NCBI GenBank assembly: GCA_025934475.1 | Contig: JAICXZ010000201.1 | Coordinates: 1-6,392 of the forward strand | Reading direction: 5' to 3' | Source of the DNA: Mucilaginibacter sp. | GTDB lineage: Bacteria; Bacteroidota; Bacteroidia; Sphingobacteriales; Sphingobacteriaceae | Length of the DNA: 6,392 nucleotides | Shown: piece after piece, positions 1 through 6,378 of the stretch | Layout: the number at the start of each line of letters is the position of its first letter | Numbering within the stretch: the stretch's first letter is position 1 | Translations under genes and position numbers: made by a program | Notes under the pieces: model-generated | The model's input: the letters and a program-made list of their open reading frames with translations, nothing else | The model's database searches: none | What the model was told of the DNA's origin: nothing

Positions 1-215
1 AAAACTTTAATGCGCGGATTATTGCCGAAACGTTTCGTCCAAACTTTAAACTTACCGACCGGTGTTTGGATAGACACCATTTTGATACCGGCAACCTGCA
101 CACCCGAATCCACCGGAGCAAAGTATTCGCCTACGGGGGTATTATTACCGCCTTTTTGCTGGCAGGCAGATAAACCGATAATACCCAAAAATGAGAGGAA
201 GAGGAGCTTTTTCAT
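1..215 (-). CDS. Proline iminopeptidase-like S33 lipoprotein, N-terminal part only
   Basis: The reading frame starts at the ATG at 215-213 and stays open for 71 codons to the window edge, so only the N-terminus is present. The product begins MKKLLFLSFLGIIGLSAC: a short basic start, a hydrophobic core and a lipobox (LSAC) with the lipidated cysteine at residue 18. This predicts a lipoprotein. The residues after the cysteine (QQKGGNN) are not acidic, so the usual Bacteroidota surface-export signal is not evident and a periplasmic location is more likely. The mature part (PVGEYFAPVDSGVQ, then TPVGKFKVWTKRFGNNPRIKV) resembles, from memory, the start of Bacteroidota proline iminopeptidase-family alpha/beta hydrolases, where the segment just before the HGGP oxyanion motif reads this way. 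Such enzymes remove N-terminal proline from peptides. The catalytic triad lies outside the window, so the function is inferred. It probably has its own promoter (239-270) and no link to glycogen metabolism. Confidence 0.68.
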   Translation of the reverse strand, partial: MKKLLFLSFLGIIGLSACQQKGGNNTPVGEYFAPVDSGVQVAGIKMVSIQTPVGKFKVWTKRFGNNPRIKV

Positions 216-238
216 GACGAAGGTTGATTGATTTGATA

Positions 239-270
239 TAAAGCTACCAAAATCAATTAACTATGTCAAA
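239..270 (-). promoter_or_regulatory. Candidate Bacteroidota promoter for the S33 lipoprotein gene
   Basis: Read on the minus strand, TTTG at 270-267 is followed 20 bases after the TTG by TAGCTTTA at 246-239. This matches the Bacteroidota sigma-ABfr pattern (TTG, about 19-21 bases, TAnnTTTG) in all but the last base of the -7 box. Transcription would begin near 230-234, leaving a leader of roughly 15-20 bases before the ATG at 215. The -33 element overlaps the TGA stop of the upstream DUF1330 gene. This is a pattern match only, without experimental support. Confidence 0.45.
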
Positions 271-568
271 GCACGTTACCTTCAATAAGCACAGCTTTTT
301 CTATAGATGCTTCTTTCAAATGCAAATATTGCAGTCTGTCAGGATCCTTGCCATAGGCGATAAAATCTTCGCGGGTTGGAAATGTGACGAAGTGTAATTC
401 GTAGGGCTTGCCCATGGTTGTTTCGATAACGCTTTCATCCGTAGGGCGAACACGGTAGATCAAAGTACCATTATACTTTTTGATTAATGGGAGGACATGA
501 GATTCGAACCGGAGAAACTGATCTTCAAGTCCCTCCTTAACATAGATGATCTGGGTGTAATAAAGCAT
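266..568 (-). CDS. DUF1330 family protein (small dimeric alpha/beta-barrel fold)
   Basis: This 100-residue protein has no signal peptide or membrane segment and is expected to be cytosolic. Its layout fits DUF1330: a first strand (YYTQIIYVKEG, residues 3-13), an amphipathic helix (about 15-32, DQFLRFESHVLPLIKKY), a second strand (TLIYRVRP, 35-42), a third strand (YELHFVTFP, about 56-64), then a helix starting TREDFIAYGKDP and a final segment ending in VLIEGN. The family belongs to the ferredoxin-like, dimeric alpha-beta barrel superfamily and usually has about 95-100 residues, so this is full length. No catalytic function is established for the family, and none is claimed here. The start at 568 fits the usual family opening (a hydrophobic first strand right after Met). 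It lies 63 bases after the glgB stop, with a strong hairpin between them ending only 10 bases before its ATG. Co-transcription with glgB is therefore uncertain. EthD-like or antibiotic-monooxygenase-like proteins of the same fold are the main alternatives. Confidence 0.75.
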   Translation of the reverse strand: MLYYTQIIYVKEGLEDQFLRFESHVLPLIKKYNGTLIYRVRPTDESVIETTMGKPYELHFVTFPTREDFIAYGKDPDRLQYLHLKEASIEKAVLIEGNVL

Positions 569-578
569 AGGTAAATAT

Positions 579-617
579 ATTCATCACCAGGCGTTTGTTG
601 GCTGCCCGGTGATGAAT
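579..617 (-). terminator. Strong inverted repeat after glgB: candidate terminator or attenuator
   Basis: The arms 579-588 (ATTCATCACC) and 608-617 (GGTGATGAAT) are perfect 10-base reverse complements. Inside them, after one A/C mismatch, GGC at 590-592 pairs with GCC at 604-606, extending the stem to about 13 pairs around a loop of 11 bases. In the glgB transcript the hairpin begins 14 bases past the stop codon. It is followed by ATATTTACCT and then the DUF1330 ATG, so the U-run is weak (three consecutive U) and intrinsic termination would be incomplete at best. Alternatives are an mRNA 3'-end stabiliser for the glg operon, a structure controlling translation of the next gene, or an operator palindrome. 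Confidence 0.6.
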
Positions 618-631
618 TTAAATTTCGGATA

Positions 632-2755
632 TTACTTGCTTCGTTTCAGAACGATAGCAGCCAAAGGCGGCAAAGTAACCTGTACCGAATATGGTCTGCC
701 GTGCCAGTGTTCGTTGTCGGCCTTAACAGCTTTAGAGTTACCCATGCCACTACCCCAATATGCTTTATCGTCCGAGTTGAATATTTCCTTCCAGTTTCCG
801 CCTTCCGGAACACCGATTCGATAATTTTGGTGCGGGGCCGGCGTCATATTGAGGATGATCACCAAATCGTTTTTAGGATCATGTCCCTTACGGGTATAAA
901 CCAGGATAGAATCGTTAGCATTTCCGCCATCAATCCACTCGAAACCCGTGCCCTCAAAAGCTTTCTCATAAAGCGCAGGTTCGCTCTTATAGAGTTTGTT
1001 CAGCGCTTTAACTACTTCCTGTATGCCTTTATGGTTTGGATATTCGAGAACATACCATTCTAAGGACCTGCTGAAGTCCCATTCAGATCCCTGGCCAAAC
1101 TCGGCTCCCTGAAACAGCAGCTTTGTACCCGGGTGGGTGAACATATAACTATATACTAGTCTCAGGTTGGCAAACTGCTGCCATTCGTCGCCGGGCATTT
1201 TGCGCAGCATCGATCCTTTGCCGTATACCACCTCATCATGTGAGAAAGGCAGCATAAAGTTCTCCGTAAAGGCATAGATCAAACTGAAAGTGATCTGGTT
1301 GTGATGATACTTCCTGAATATTGGGTCGGTTGAAAAATACTTGATCGTGTCGTGCATCCAGCCCATCATCCACTTCATGCCGAAGCCTAAGCCACCAGTA
1401 TAAACCGGGCGACTCACCCCTGTAAATGAAGTTGATTCTTCAGCAATAGTTTGTATATCAGGAAAATGACTATAGCAAGCTTCATTAAATTCTTTCAGGA
1501 ATGATATTGCTTCCAGGTTCTCGTTACCACCGTATTGGTTTGGTTCCCATTCGCCGTGCTTGCGTGAATAATCAAGGTAAAGCATTGACGCAACAGCATC
1601 CACGCGTAAACCGTCCACATGATAGATATCGAGCCAGAATATAGCATTACTGATCAGGAACGACCTTACCTCATTTCGCCCGTAATTAAAGATGTATGAT
1701 TTCCAATCAGGATGGAAACCTTTGCGGGTATCCGCATGCTCATACAAGTGCGTACCGTCAAAACGATACAAGGCATGTATATCACCGGGGAAATGCGAAG
1801 GCACCCAATCCAGGATAACGCCTACCCCCTCTTCGTGAAACCGCTCAATCAGGTGCATCAATTGTTTAGGCTTACCATAGCGACTTGACGCAGCATAGTA
1901 ACCACTCACCTGGTAGCCCCAGCTTGGGTAATACGGGTGCTCGGCAATCGGCATAAACTCTACATGGGTGAAGCCCATTTCCTTTACATAAGGCACCAAT
2001 TTATCAGCAAGCTGTTCGTAAGTCAAAAACTTATCCGGGCTTTCTGGATCGCGTGCCCATGAGCCAAGATGCACTTCGTAAACAGAAAAAGGTTTATCCA
2101 ATGAGTTATGCTGATGCCGGTCCTTCATCCACTTGGAGTCCTTCCATTCGTAGTAAGTGTCGGCTACAATGGATGCTGTACGCGGCGGCTCTTCCCATCT
2201 CAAAGCAAACGGGTCGCTTTTCTCAAGTTCTTCGCCAGACGATGATTTGATGAAATACTTATAAGTTTCGCCATCGCCAACGTTGGGAATATATCCTTCC
2301 CAAACGCCAGATGAATCCCACCTGGAATACAACGCATGTGAACCACGATTCCACCCATTGAAATTGCCGATCACCGAAACGTATTGAGCATTTGGCGCCC
2401 AAACAGCAAAATAGGTACCGATAACGCCATTGTACTCCACAACGTGGGCGCCCATTTTTTCATAAAGCTTATAATGCTTGCCCGATTTAAACAGACTGAT
2501 ATCAAAATCGGTAAAGCGGCTATAAGATTCAACGTTTCTTTGTACAGGTTCTTCAGGCATGGATTTTCTGGTTACAGGCTTTTTTTCCTTTGCTGCCGCG
2601 ACGGTCGTTGCCGCCGGCTTCTCAGCAACTTTTTTTGAAGATGCTGTTTTTTTCTCAGACTTCTCGGCTGTCACTCTCTTTTCGGCCGATTTTTTTGCGG
2701 AGCCTGCTTTTTTTGCTGGTTCCTCTTTGCCGGTTTCAGTTGTTTTCTTAGCCAT
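632..2755 (-). CDS. glgB: 1,4-alpha-glucan branching enzyme with Lys/Ala-rich N-terminal tail
   Basis: This is the glycogen branching enzyme (EC 2.4.1.18, GH13), 707 residues, cytosolic. It cleaves an alpha-1,4 chain and transfers it to an alpha-1,6 position, here branching the glucan made by GlgE. Domains in order: a lysine/alanine-rich tail (2-66), a CBM48 beta-sandwich (about 95-200, with YFAVWAPNAQYVSVIGNFNGW), the catalytic barrel (about 215-590) and a C-terminal all-beta domain. Key residues are D316 and H321 (DWVPSH), R384 and nucleophile D386 (GLRVDAV), acid/base E439 (TIAEES), and H506 and D507 (SHDEV). All seven sit exactly 19 positions before the known E. coli GlgB residues (D335, H340, R403, D405, E458, H525, D526), so the catalytic part has no net insertion or loss. 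The start at 2755 is chosen because it is 20 bases after the maltokinase stop. An internal ATG at 2560 would remove the tail and leave 642 residues. The tail takes the place of the N1 domain of E. coli-type enzymes. Expected to be transcribed with the two genes before it. Confidence 0.97.
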   Translation of the reverse strand: MAKKTTETGKEEPAKKAGSAKKSAEKRVTAEKSEKKTASSKKVAEKPAATTVAAAKEKKPVTRKSMPEEPVQRNVESYSRFTDFDISLFKSGKHYKLYEKMGAHVVEYNGVIGTYFAVWAPNAQYVSVIGNFNGWNRGSHALYSRWDSSGVWEGYIPNVGDGETYKYFIKSSSGEELEKSDPFALRWEEPPRTASIVADTYYEWKDSKWMKDRHQHNSLDKPFSVYEVHLGSWARDPESPDKFLTYEQLADKLVPYVKEMGFTHVEFMPIAEHPYYPSWGYQVSGYYAASSRYGKPKQLMHLIERFHEEGVGVILDWVPSHFPGDIHALYRFDGTHLYEHADTRKGFHPDWKSYIFNYGRNEVRSFLISNAIFWLDIYHVDGLRVDAVASMLYLDYSRKHGEWEPNQYGGNENLEAISFLKEFNEACYSHFPDIQTIAEESTSFTGVSRPVYTGGLGFGMKWMMGWMHDTIKYFSTDPIFRKYHHNQITFSLIYAFTENFMLPFSHDEVVYGKGSMLRKMPGDEWQQFANLRLVYSYMFTHPGTKLLFQGAEFGQGSEWDFSRSLEWYVLEYPNHKGIQEVVKALNKLYKSEPALYEKAFEGTGFEWIDGGNANDSILVYTRKGHDPKNDLVIILNMTPAPHQNYRIGVPEGGNWKEIFNSDDKAYWGSGMGNSKAVKADNEHWHGRPYSVQVTLPPLAAIVLKRSK
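2580..2714 (-). repeat. Five A7 homopolymer tracts in the 5' end of glgB
   Basis: On the coding strand there are five separate runs of exactly seven A, seen as T7 on the plus strand at 2708-2714, 2690-2696, 2647-2653, 2630-2636 and 2580-2586. They encode the Lys-rich tail. Three (2708-2714, 2690-2696, 2630-2636) are phased A AAA AAA, the arrangement that permits -1 tandem slippage. A one-base change in any tract would shift the frame before the catalytic domain. As given, the frame is intact. Confidence 0.9.
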
Positions 2756-2775
2756 ATGATGTATGCCTAAAGGCT

Positions 2776-4377
2776 TTAGTTAAATTTTTCTATTTCTGTT
2801 AATACATGCTGGATGCCCTTTAATGGTATCCTGATCCAATCAGGCCGACCATTCAACTCATATCCCAGTTCATACACCGCTTTCTCCAGCAGGTGCAATT
2901 GCAGCAGGAAATTCAGTTCCGTCCGGCTGCCGAATATAGCTGATATATTGCCCATCGTGTGCATATAGGAATCTATATAAGCATCGGTGATCAGCTTATA
3001 CCAGCGGTCGGCCGCTTTTTGCATTCGCTGCGGATCGACGCCCTTGGTCTCCATGCTAAAATATAATTTGGAACAAACTGCGTAGTGAAAGGAACGTATC
3101 ATACCCGCAACATCCTTTAGCGGCGAATGTTTGATTTTACGGTCAGTAATTGAACTTTCAGGCTCGCCCTCGAAATCAATGATTAGATAATCGCTGCCGG
3201 TATAAAGTACCTGGCCCAAATGGTAATCGCCATGAATTCGTATCCGCAAAGATTTAAGATCGTTGCTGGCAATCTTATCGAAGAAGTTTTTGATGATGCC
3301 TTCACTGTTGATAAAATCATCAGCCAGCGCTTTTGCGTTTTTATCCAGCCGCGGGTAGTTTTCCTTAAGCAGCGTAATGCGTTTTTCGAGCAGTTTGTTC
3401 AAATGCTCTTGAAGCCACGTTATATATTCGGGATTAAACTTCTCTGGTTTAAACGCTTTATTCTTTTTATCAGAAAGCAGTGCCAAATGCATTTCGGCAG
3501 TGCGCTTGCCCAACAGCTCCACCTTTTCAAATACATCATCACGGACACCAAACAGTTTATCGACGAACATAAAAAGAAAATCGTTCAGGTCGTCACCTGT
3601 TGCCACCCAACTGTCGCACTTGCTGGAAACCTTTTGCATCATCAACCCCAGCGTAACCGGCGGAATCCCTGGCCGCTCGAAAATGACGCTGCCGCAGAAA
3701 GCCGGGATATTCTTAAACCCGCCTGTTTCTGTTAAAAACTGAAGCATTTCCACTTCCGGATTGATTTCCCGGAAAAGCTTGCGGTACAGTTTGAAGAAGT
3801 ATTTGTTACCAAATACAAAAGATGAGTTGCTCTGCTCAATATCCGGGACCACGCACAAATAACCCATATCTTCATCCTGCGGCTGCAAACCTTTTCCGCG
3901 ATGATAGGTCAACTGCCCTACCTCCTGCTTCACCACATCGCTTTCCCAGATGTTCTTATATAATTCTGTCTGGAATCGAAAATCGTATATGGCATCGATC
4001 AGCCATCCCGGCTTACCGTCCGCAACGATTTTAAAGATGAATGCTTTAGGGTTGATCTGCTGGATCAGGTCGTAATCATCGGGTAGAAAAGAAACAGGAA
4101 GCGCATATTTTTCTTCGTCGCCATAAGTATAGCCAACGTGAACTATGATGAGATATGCTTTGCCACCATCAATCCGCAAATCGAGCAATTGCTGAACTTT
4201 CAGGAATTTGATCATGCGTGCCTTGCCTGCAAACCAGCGGCATTTGCGCATGTATTCGTAAAAAACGTTCTGTTCGAGGAACGAAAGCGACTTCTTGTCT
4301 TTGGCAAAATCTTTCCAGGCCTTACTGAGGGTAAGCGATATTGAATTCGCTAATACATCAATGCTGCCCATCTTCAT
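2776..4377 (-). CDS. Maltokinase (GlgE pathway, stand-alone, not fused to TreS)
   Basis: This cytosolic ATP-dependent maltokinase (EC 2.7.1.175; Mak/Pep2 type) converts maltose to maltose-1-phosphate, the donor for GlgE. It has 533 residues from the ATG at 4377. The N-terminal cap (about 30-135) carries the family signature CRWFAGKAR (46-54). The N-lobe has SSFVFGNKYFFKLYRK (185-200), where K196 is the likely ATP-binding lysine, followed by INPEVEM. The C-lobe has the phosphotransferase motif HGDYHLGQ (382-389) with catalytic D384, then the metal-binding DFEGEP (401-406). After that comes ITDRKIKHSPLKDVAGMIRSFHYA (410-433), closely resembling TreS-linked maltokinases. The C-terminal part (about 480-533) is helical and contains the family-like segment YELGYELNGRPDWIRIPLKGI. 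The open frame extends upstream to an ATG at 4446, but those 23 residues overlap the end of glgE out of frame, so 4377 is preferred. ATG at 4371 is also possible. The five-base gap after glgE suggests co-transcription and probably translational coupling. Many bacteria fuse this enzyme to TreS; here it is separate. Confidence 0.93.
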   Translation of the reverse strand: MKMGSIDVLANSISLTLSKAWKDFAKDKKSLSFLEQNVFYEYMRKCRWFAGKARMIKFLKVQQLLDLRIDGGKAYLIIVHVGYTYGDEEKYALPVSFLPDDYDLIQQINPKAFIFKIVADGKPGWLIDAIYDFRFQTELYKNIWESDVVKQEVGQLTYHRGKGLQPQDEDMGYLCVVPDIEQSNSSFVFGNKYFFKLYRKLFREINPEVEMLQFLTETGGFKNIPAFCGSVIFERPGIPPVTLGLMMQKVSSKCDSWVATGDDLNDFLFMFVDKLFGVRDDVFEKVELLGKRTAEMHLALLSDKKNKAFKPEKFNPEYITWLQEHLNKLLEKRITLLKENYPRLDKNAKALADDFINSEGIIKNFFDKIASNDLKSLRIRIHGDYHLGQVLYTGSDYLIIDFEGEPESSITDRKIKHSPLKDVAGMIRSFHYAVCSKLYFSMETKGVDPQRMQKAADRWYKLITDAYIDSYMHTMGNISAIFGSRTELNFLLQLHLLEKAVYELGYELNGRPDWIRIPLKGIQHVLTEIEKFN

Positions 4378-4382
4378 AGATT

Positions 4383-6326
4383 TTAAACCTCTATTCTGAA
4401 TAAGTGTGCCGGCAGATCCCACGGTTCCAGTTGGACATAGTTCCACTCCTGGTTCCAGGTATAGGTGTTGCCGGTTAAAATATCGTATACTGTATAATCC
4501 TGACCGGGTTCAATGCCCAGCTCCCACAACGGTACCTGTATGTGCGCAAACTGTTTGCTATAAGGATCAAGCTTTACCACGCATAAAATGTGATTATCGC
4601 CCGTGCGCTTATAGTAAGCCAGCATCTGGTCGTTATAGGTTTCAACAAAGCGAATATTATTGGTATGCTGCAAAGCGGGATTAACTTTCCGTGCTGCATT
4701 CACTTTGGTGATGACGTCCGTCAACCGGTTCCTGGCCGACCAGTCCCAATGACGCACTTCATACTTCTCAGAATTAAGATATTCTTCCTTACCCGGGTAT
4801 GGCTCGTGATACATTAGCTCATAAACCGGCCCGAAGATGCCGTAATTGGACGATAACGTAGCCGCCATAAAATACCGCGTGATAAAACTGATCTCATTAC
4901 CACCCTGCAGGCTGTACGGATTAATATCATGTGTATTGGGCCAGAAATTGGGTCGATAATAATCTTTCATCTCACCCTGGGTCAACTCATTCATGTACTC
5001 CATGAGCTCATGTTTGCTGTTGCGCCACACATAATAGGTATAAGATTGCGTATAGCCGAGCTTGGCCAGTTCCTTCATCACCTTTGGTTTAGTGAAGGCC
5101 TCCGATAAGAATATCGTTCCCGGATATTTCTTCTGAACCTCAGCAATACACCACTCCCAGAAATTGAACGATTTGGTGTGCGGGTTATCCACCCTGAATA
5201 TCCTTATCCCCTGCTCGCACCAATAATCGAGTATGCTTTTGAGTTCTTTCCAAAGGTTTTCCCAATCATCGTTCTCAAAGTTGATGGGTAATATATCCTG
5301 GTATTTCTTAGGTGGATTCTCAGCATACTGAACGGTACCGTCCGGCCGCCATTTGAACCATTTGGGATGTTTTTTAACGTAAGGGTGATCGGGAGAACAC
5401 TGGATGGCAAAGTCCATGGCTATCTCCAATCCATGACTCGCAGCTTCCTTTATTAAGTGTTTGAAATCGTCGAGTGTACCGAGGTCCTTCAAAATATCTT
5501 TATGCCCACCCTCGGACGAACCAATTGCATAGGGTACGCCATCATCGCCGGGCAAGGCATTTACGGTATTATTCTTCCCTTTGCGGAAGGTGTGACCTAT
5601 CGGATGGATCGGGGGAAAATAAAGCACATCGAAACCCATTTCCGCAACACGGGGTAACAAAGCCTCACAATCTTTAAAAGTGCCATGCTTACCTTCTACC
5701 GGCGATGCAGAACGAGGAAAGAAACAATACCAGCTGCTGAAGCCTGCCTTCTCCCTATCCACGTAAACTTTTAATTCGCGCAGATAGGTAGTGGCATGAT
5801 CAAAATTGGGATATTCATCAATCAGATGATGTACCTCTTTACTTAGAGCAAGATTAACTGCTTGATCGTATTTATTTTCGTCTCTTAAGGTTTCAACAAT
5901 CTTTTTGATCTGCTTATGATCATCTCTACTGGCCTGAGGCAGCATCGCGTGGAGAAAATCCGCGCCAATTAGTAATTCGACGCCCAGGTGCTGTGCGTCC
6001 TGGTATTTTTTGAAGAAACCTTCGAGCCAGGTGAGTGGATGGTCGACCCAGCCAATGACGGTGTAATGATAAAATCCTGTTTTTTCGACCTCGAACTGAG
6101 CCCACCAGCGATCGTTGCCCATGACATGCATCGGTACAAAAGACCATTTTTTTTCTGTTTCGTGCTTGTAGAGTACCCGGCCGCGCACATGATCGTGCCC
6201 GTCGGCAAATATGTCTGCTTCAACCCGGATGGACTCGCCGGGGATTTTCTTGATATAAAACCGTCCCGCATCGATCTCTGGGGTTACGTGCGCAACGATA
6301 ACCCGTTCCATGCCGTGTTTAGTCAT
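4383..6326 (-). CDS. glgE: Alpha-1,4-glucan:maltose-1-phosphate maltosyltransferase
   Basis: GlgE (EC 2.4.99.16, GH13_3) transfers maltose from alpha-maltose-1-phosphate to the non-reducing end of an alpha-1,4-glucan, releasing phosphate; cytosolic. It has 647 residues, close to the family's usual length. The N-terminal beta domain (about 5-110, RVIVAHVTPEIDAGRFYIKK) is followed by a helical insert (about 115-190) and the family signature FFPRS (202-206). The barrel contains GFDVLYFPPIHPIGHTFRKGKNN (231-253), region I DFAIQCSPDHP (305-315), region II FRVDNPHTK (377-385) with nucleophile D380, region III LSEAFT (407-412) with acid/base E409, and region IV PNTHDINP (463-470) with D467. Spacings between the three catalytic residues (29 and 58) fit Streptomyces GlgE1 (D394, E423, D480: 29 and 57). 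N381, directly after the nucleophile, is a GlgE hallmark. The C-terminal part is beta-rich, ending HLFRIEV. The start at 6326 is the first ATG; a second at 6311 would shorten it by five residues. It heads the operon seen here. Confidence 0.96.
   Translation of the reverse strand: MTKHGMERVIVAHVTPEIDAGRFYIKKIPGESIRVEADIFADGHDHVRGRVLYKHETEKKWSFVPMHVMGNDRWWAQFEVEKTGFYHYTVIGWVDHPLTWLEGFFKKYQDAQHLGVELLIGADFLHAMLPQASRDDHKQIKKIVETLRDENKYDQAVNLALSKEVHHLIDEYPNFDHATTYLRELKVYVDREKAGFSSWYCFFPRSASPVEGKHGTFKDCEALLPRVAEMGFDVLYFPPIHPIGHTFRKGKNNTVNALPGDDGVPYAIGSSEGGHKDILKDLGTLDDFKHLIKEAASHGLEIAMDFAIQCSPDHPYVKKHPKWFKWRPDGTVQYAENPPKKYQDILPINFENDDWENLWKELKSILDYWCEQGIRIFRVDNPHTKSFNFWEWCIAEVQKKYPGTIFLSEAFTKPKVMKELAKLGYTQSYTYYVWRNSKHELMEYMNELTQGEMKDYYRPNFWPNTHDINPYSLQGGNEISFITRYFMAATLSSNYGIFGPVYELMYHEPYPGKEEYLNSEKYEVRHWDWSARNRLTDVITKVNAARKVNPALQHTNNIRFVETYNDQMLAYYKRTGDNHILCVVKLDPYSKQFAHIQVPLWELGIEPGQDYTVYDILTGNTYTWNQEWNYVQLEPWDLPAHLFRIEV
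4388..4392 (-). promoter_or_regulatory. Possible ribosome binding site of maltokinase, inside the end of glgE
   Basis: AGAGG on the minus strand lies 10 bases before the ATG at 4377 and overlaps the last sense codons of glgE. It supports 4377 as the start rather than 4446. Bacteroidota depend little on Shine-Dalgarno pairing, so the match may be fortuitous. Confidence 0.35.
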
Positions 6327-6370
6327 TGGTTTGAAGAAAACGTGTTAGTCCGGTTAAAATTGACTGTATA

Positions 6371-6378
6371 TAAATTTA
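6371..6378 (-). promoter_or_regulatory. Possible -7 box of the glgE-maltokinase-glgB operon
   Basis: TAAATTTA fits the Bacteroidota -7 consensus TAnnTTTG except for its last base. It would place the transcript start about 40 bases before the glgE ATG. The matching -33 TTG would fall just beyond the right edge and cannot be seen. On the minus strand all three frames reach a stop between 6374 and 6389, so any upstream gene on this strand ends near or beyond the edge, leaving a real intergenic leader of about 50-65 bases. Confidence 0.3.

Noticed and set aside
234..269. TTGACA at 269-264 with TATATC at 240-235 as a sigma70-type promoter
   Set aside because: The spacer would be 23 bases, too long for that class. 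The Bacteroidota pattern fits the same region better.
572..579. TATATTTA as a -7 box for the DUF1330 gene
   Set aside because: No TTG at the right distance upstream, and transcription would start on or next to the start codon.
2558..2560. Internal ATG of glgB (Met66) as the true start
   Set aside because: It would leave about 215 bases of non-coding sequence after maltokinase, although the frame is open, strongly patterned and preceded by an ATG at 2755 only 20 bases from the previous stop. Kept as an alternative.
2765..2774. Small palindrome GCCTAAAGGC between maltokinase and glgB
   Set aside because: Only three or four base pairs with a tiny loop. Too weak for a terminator and likely by chance.
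3220..3735. 171-codon open frame on the plus strand
   Set aside because: It lies wholly opposite the maltokinase gene, has no recognisable domain and is low-complexity in the way antisense frames are. The same holds for the other plus-strand frames, including 5988-6386 opposite glgE and 701-1063 opposite glgB.
4378..4446. Upstream ATG at 4446 as the start of maltokinase
   Set aside because: The extra 23 residues are an out-of-frame reading of the glgE 3' end and look unlike the family N-terminus. ATG at 4377 follows the glgE stop with proper operon spacing.
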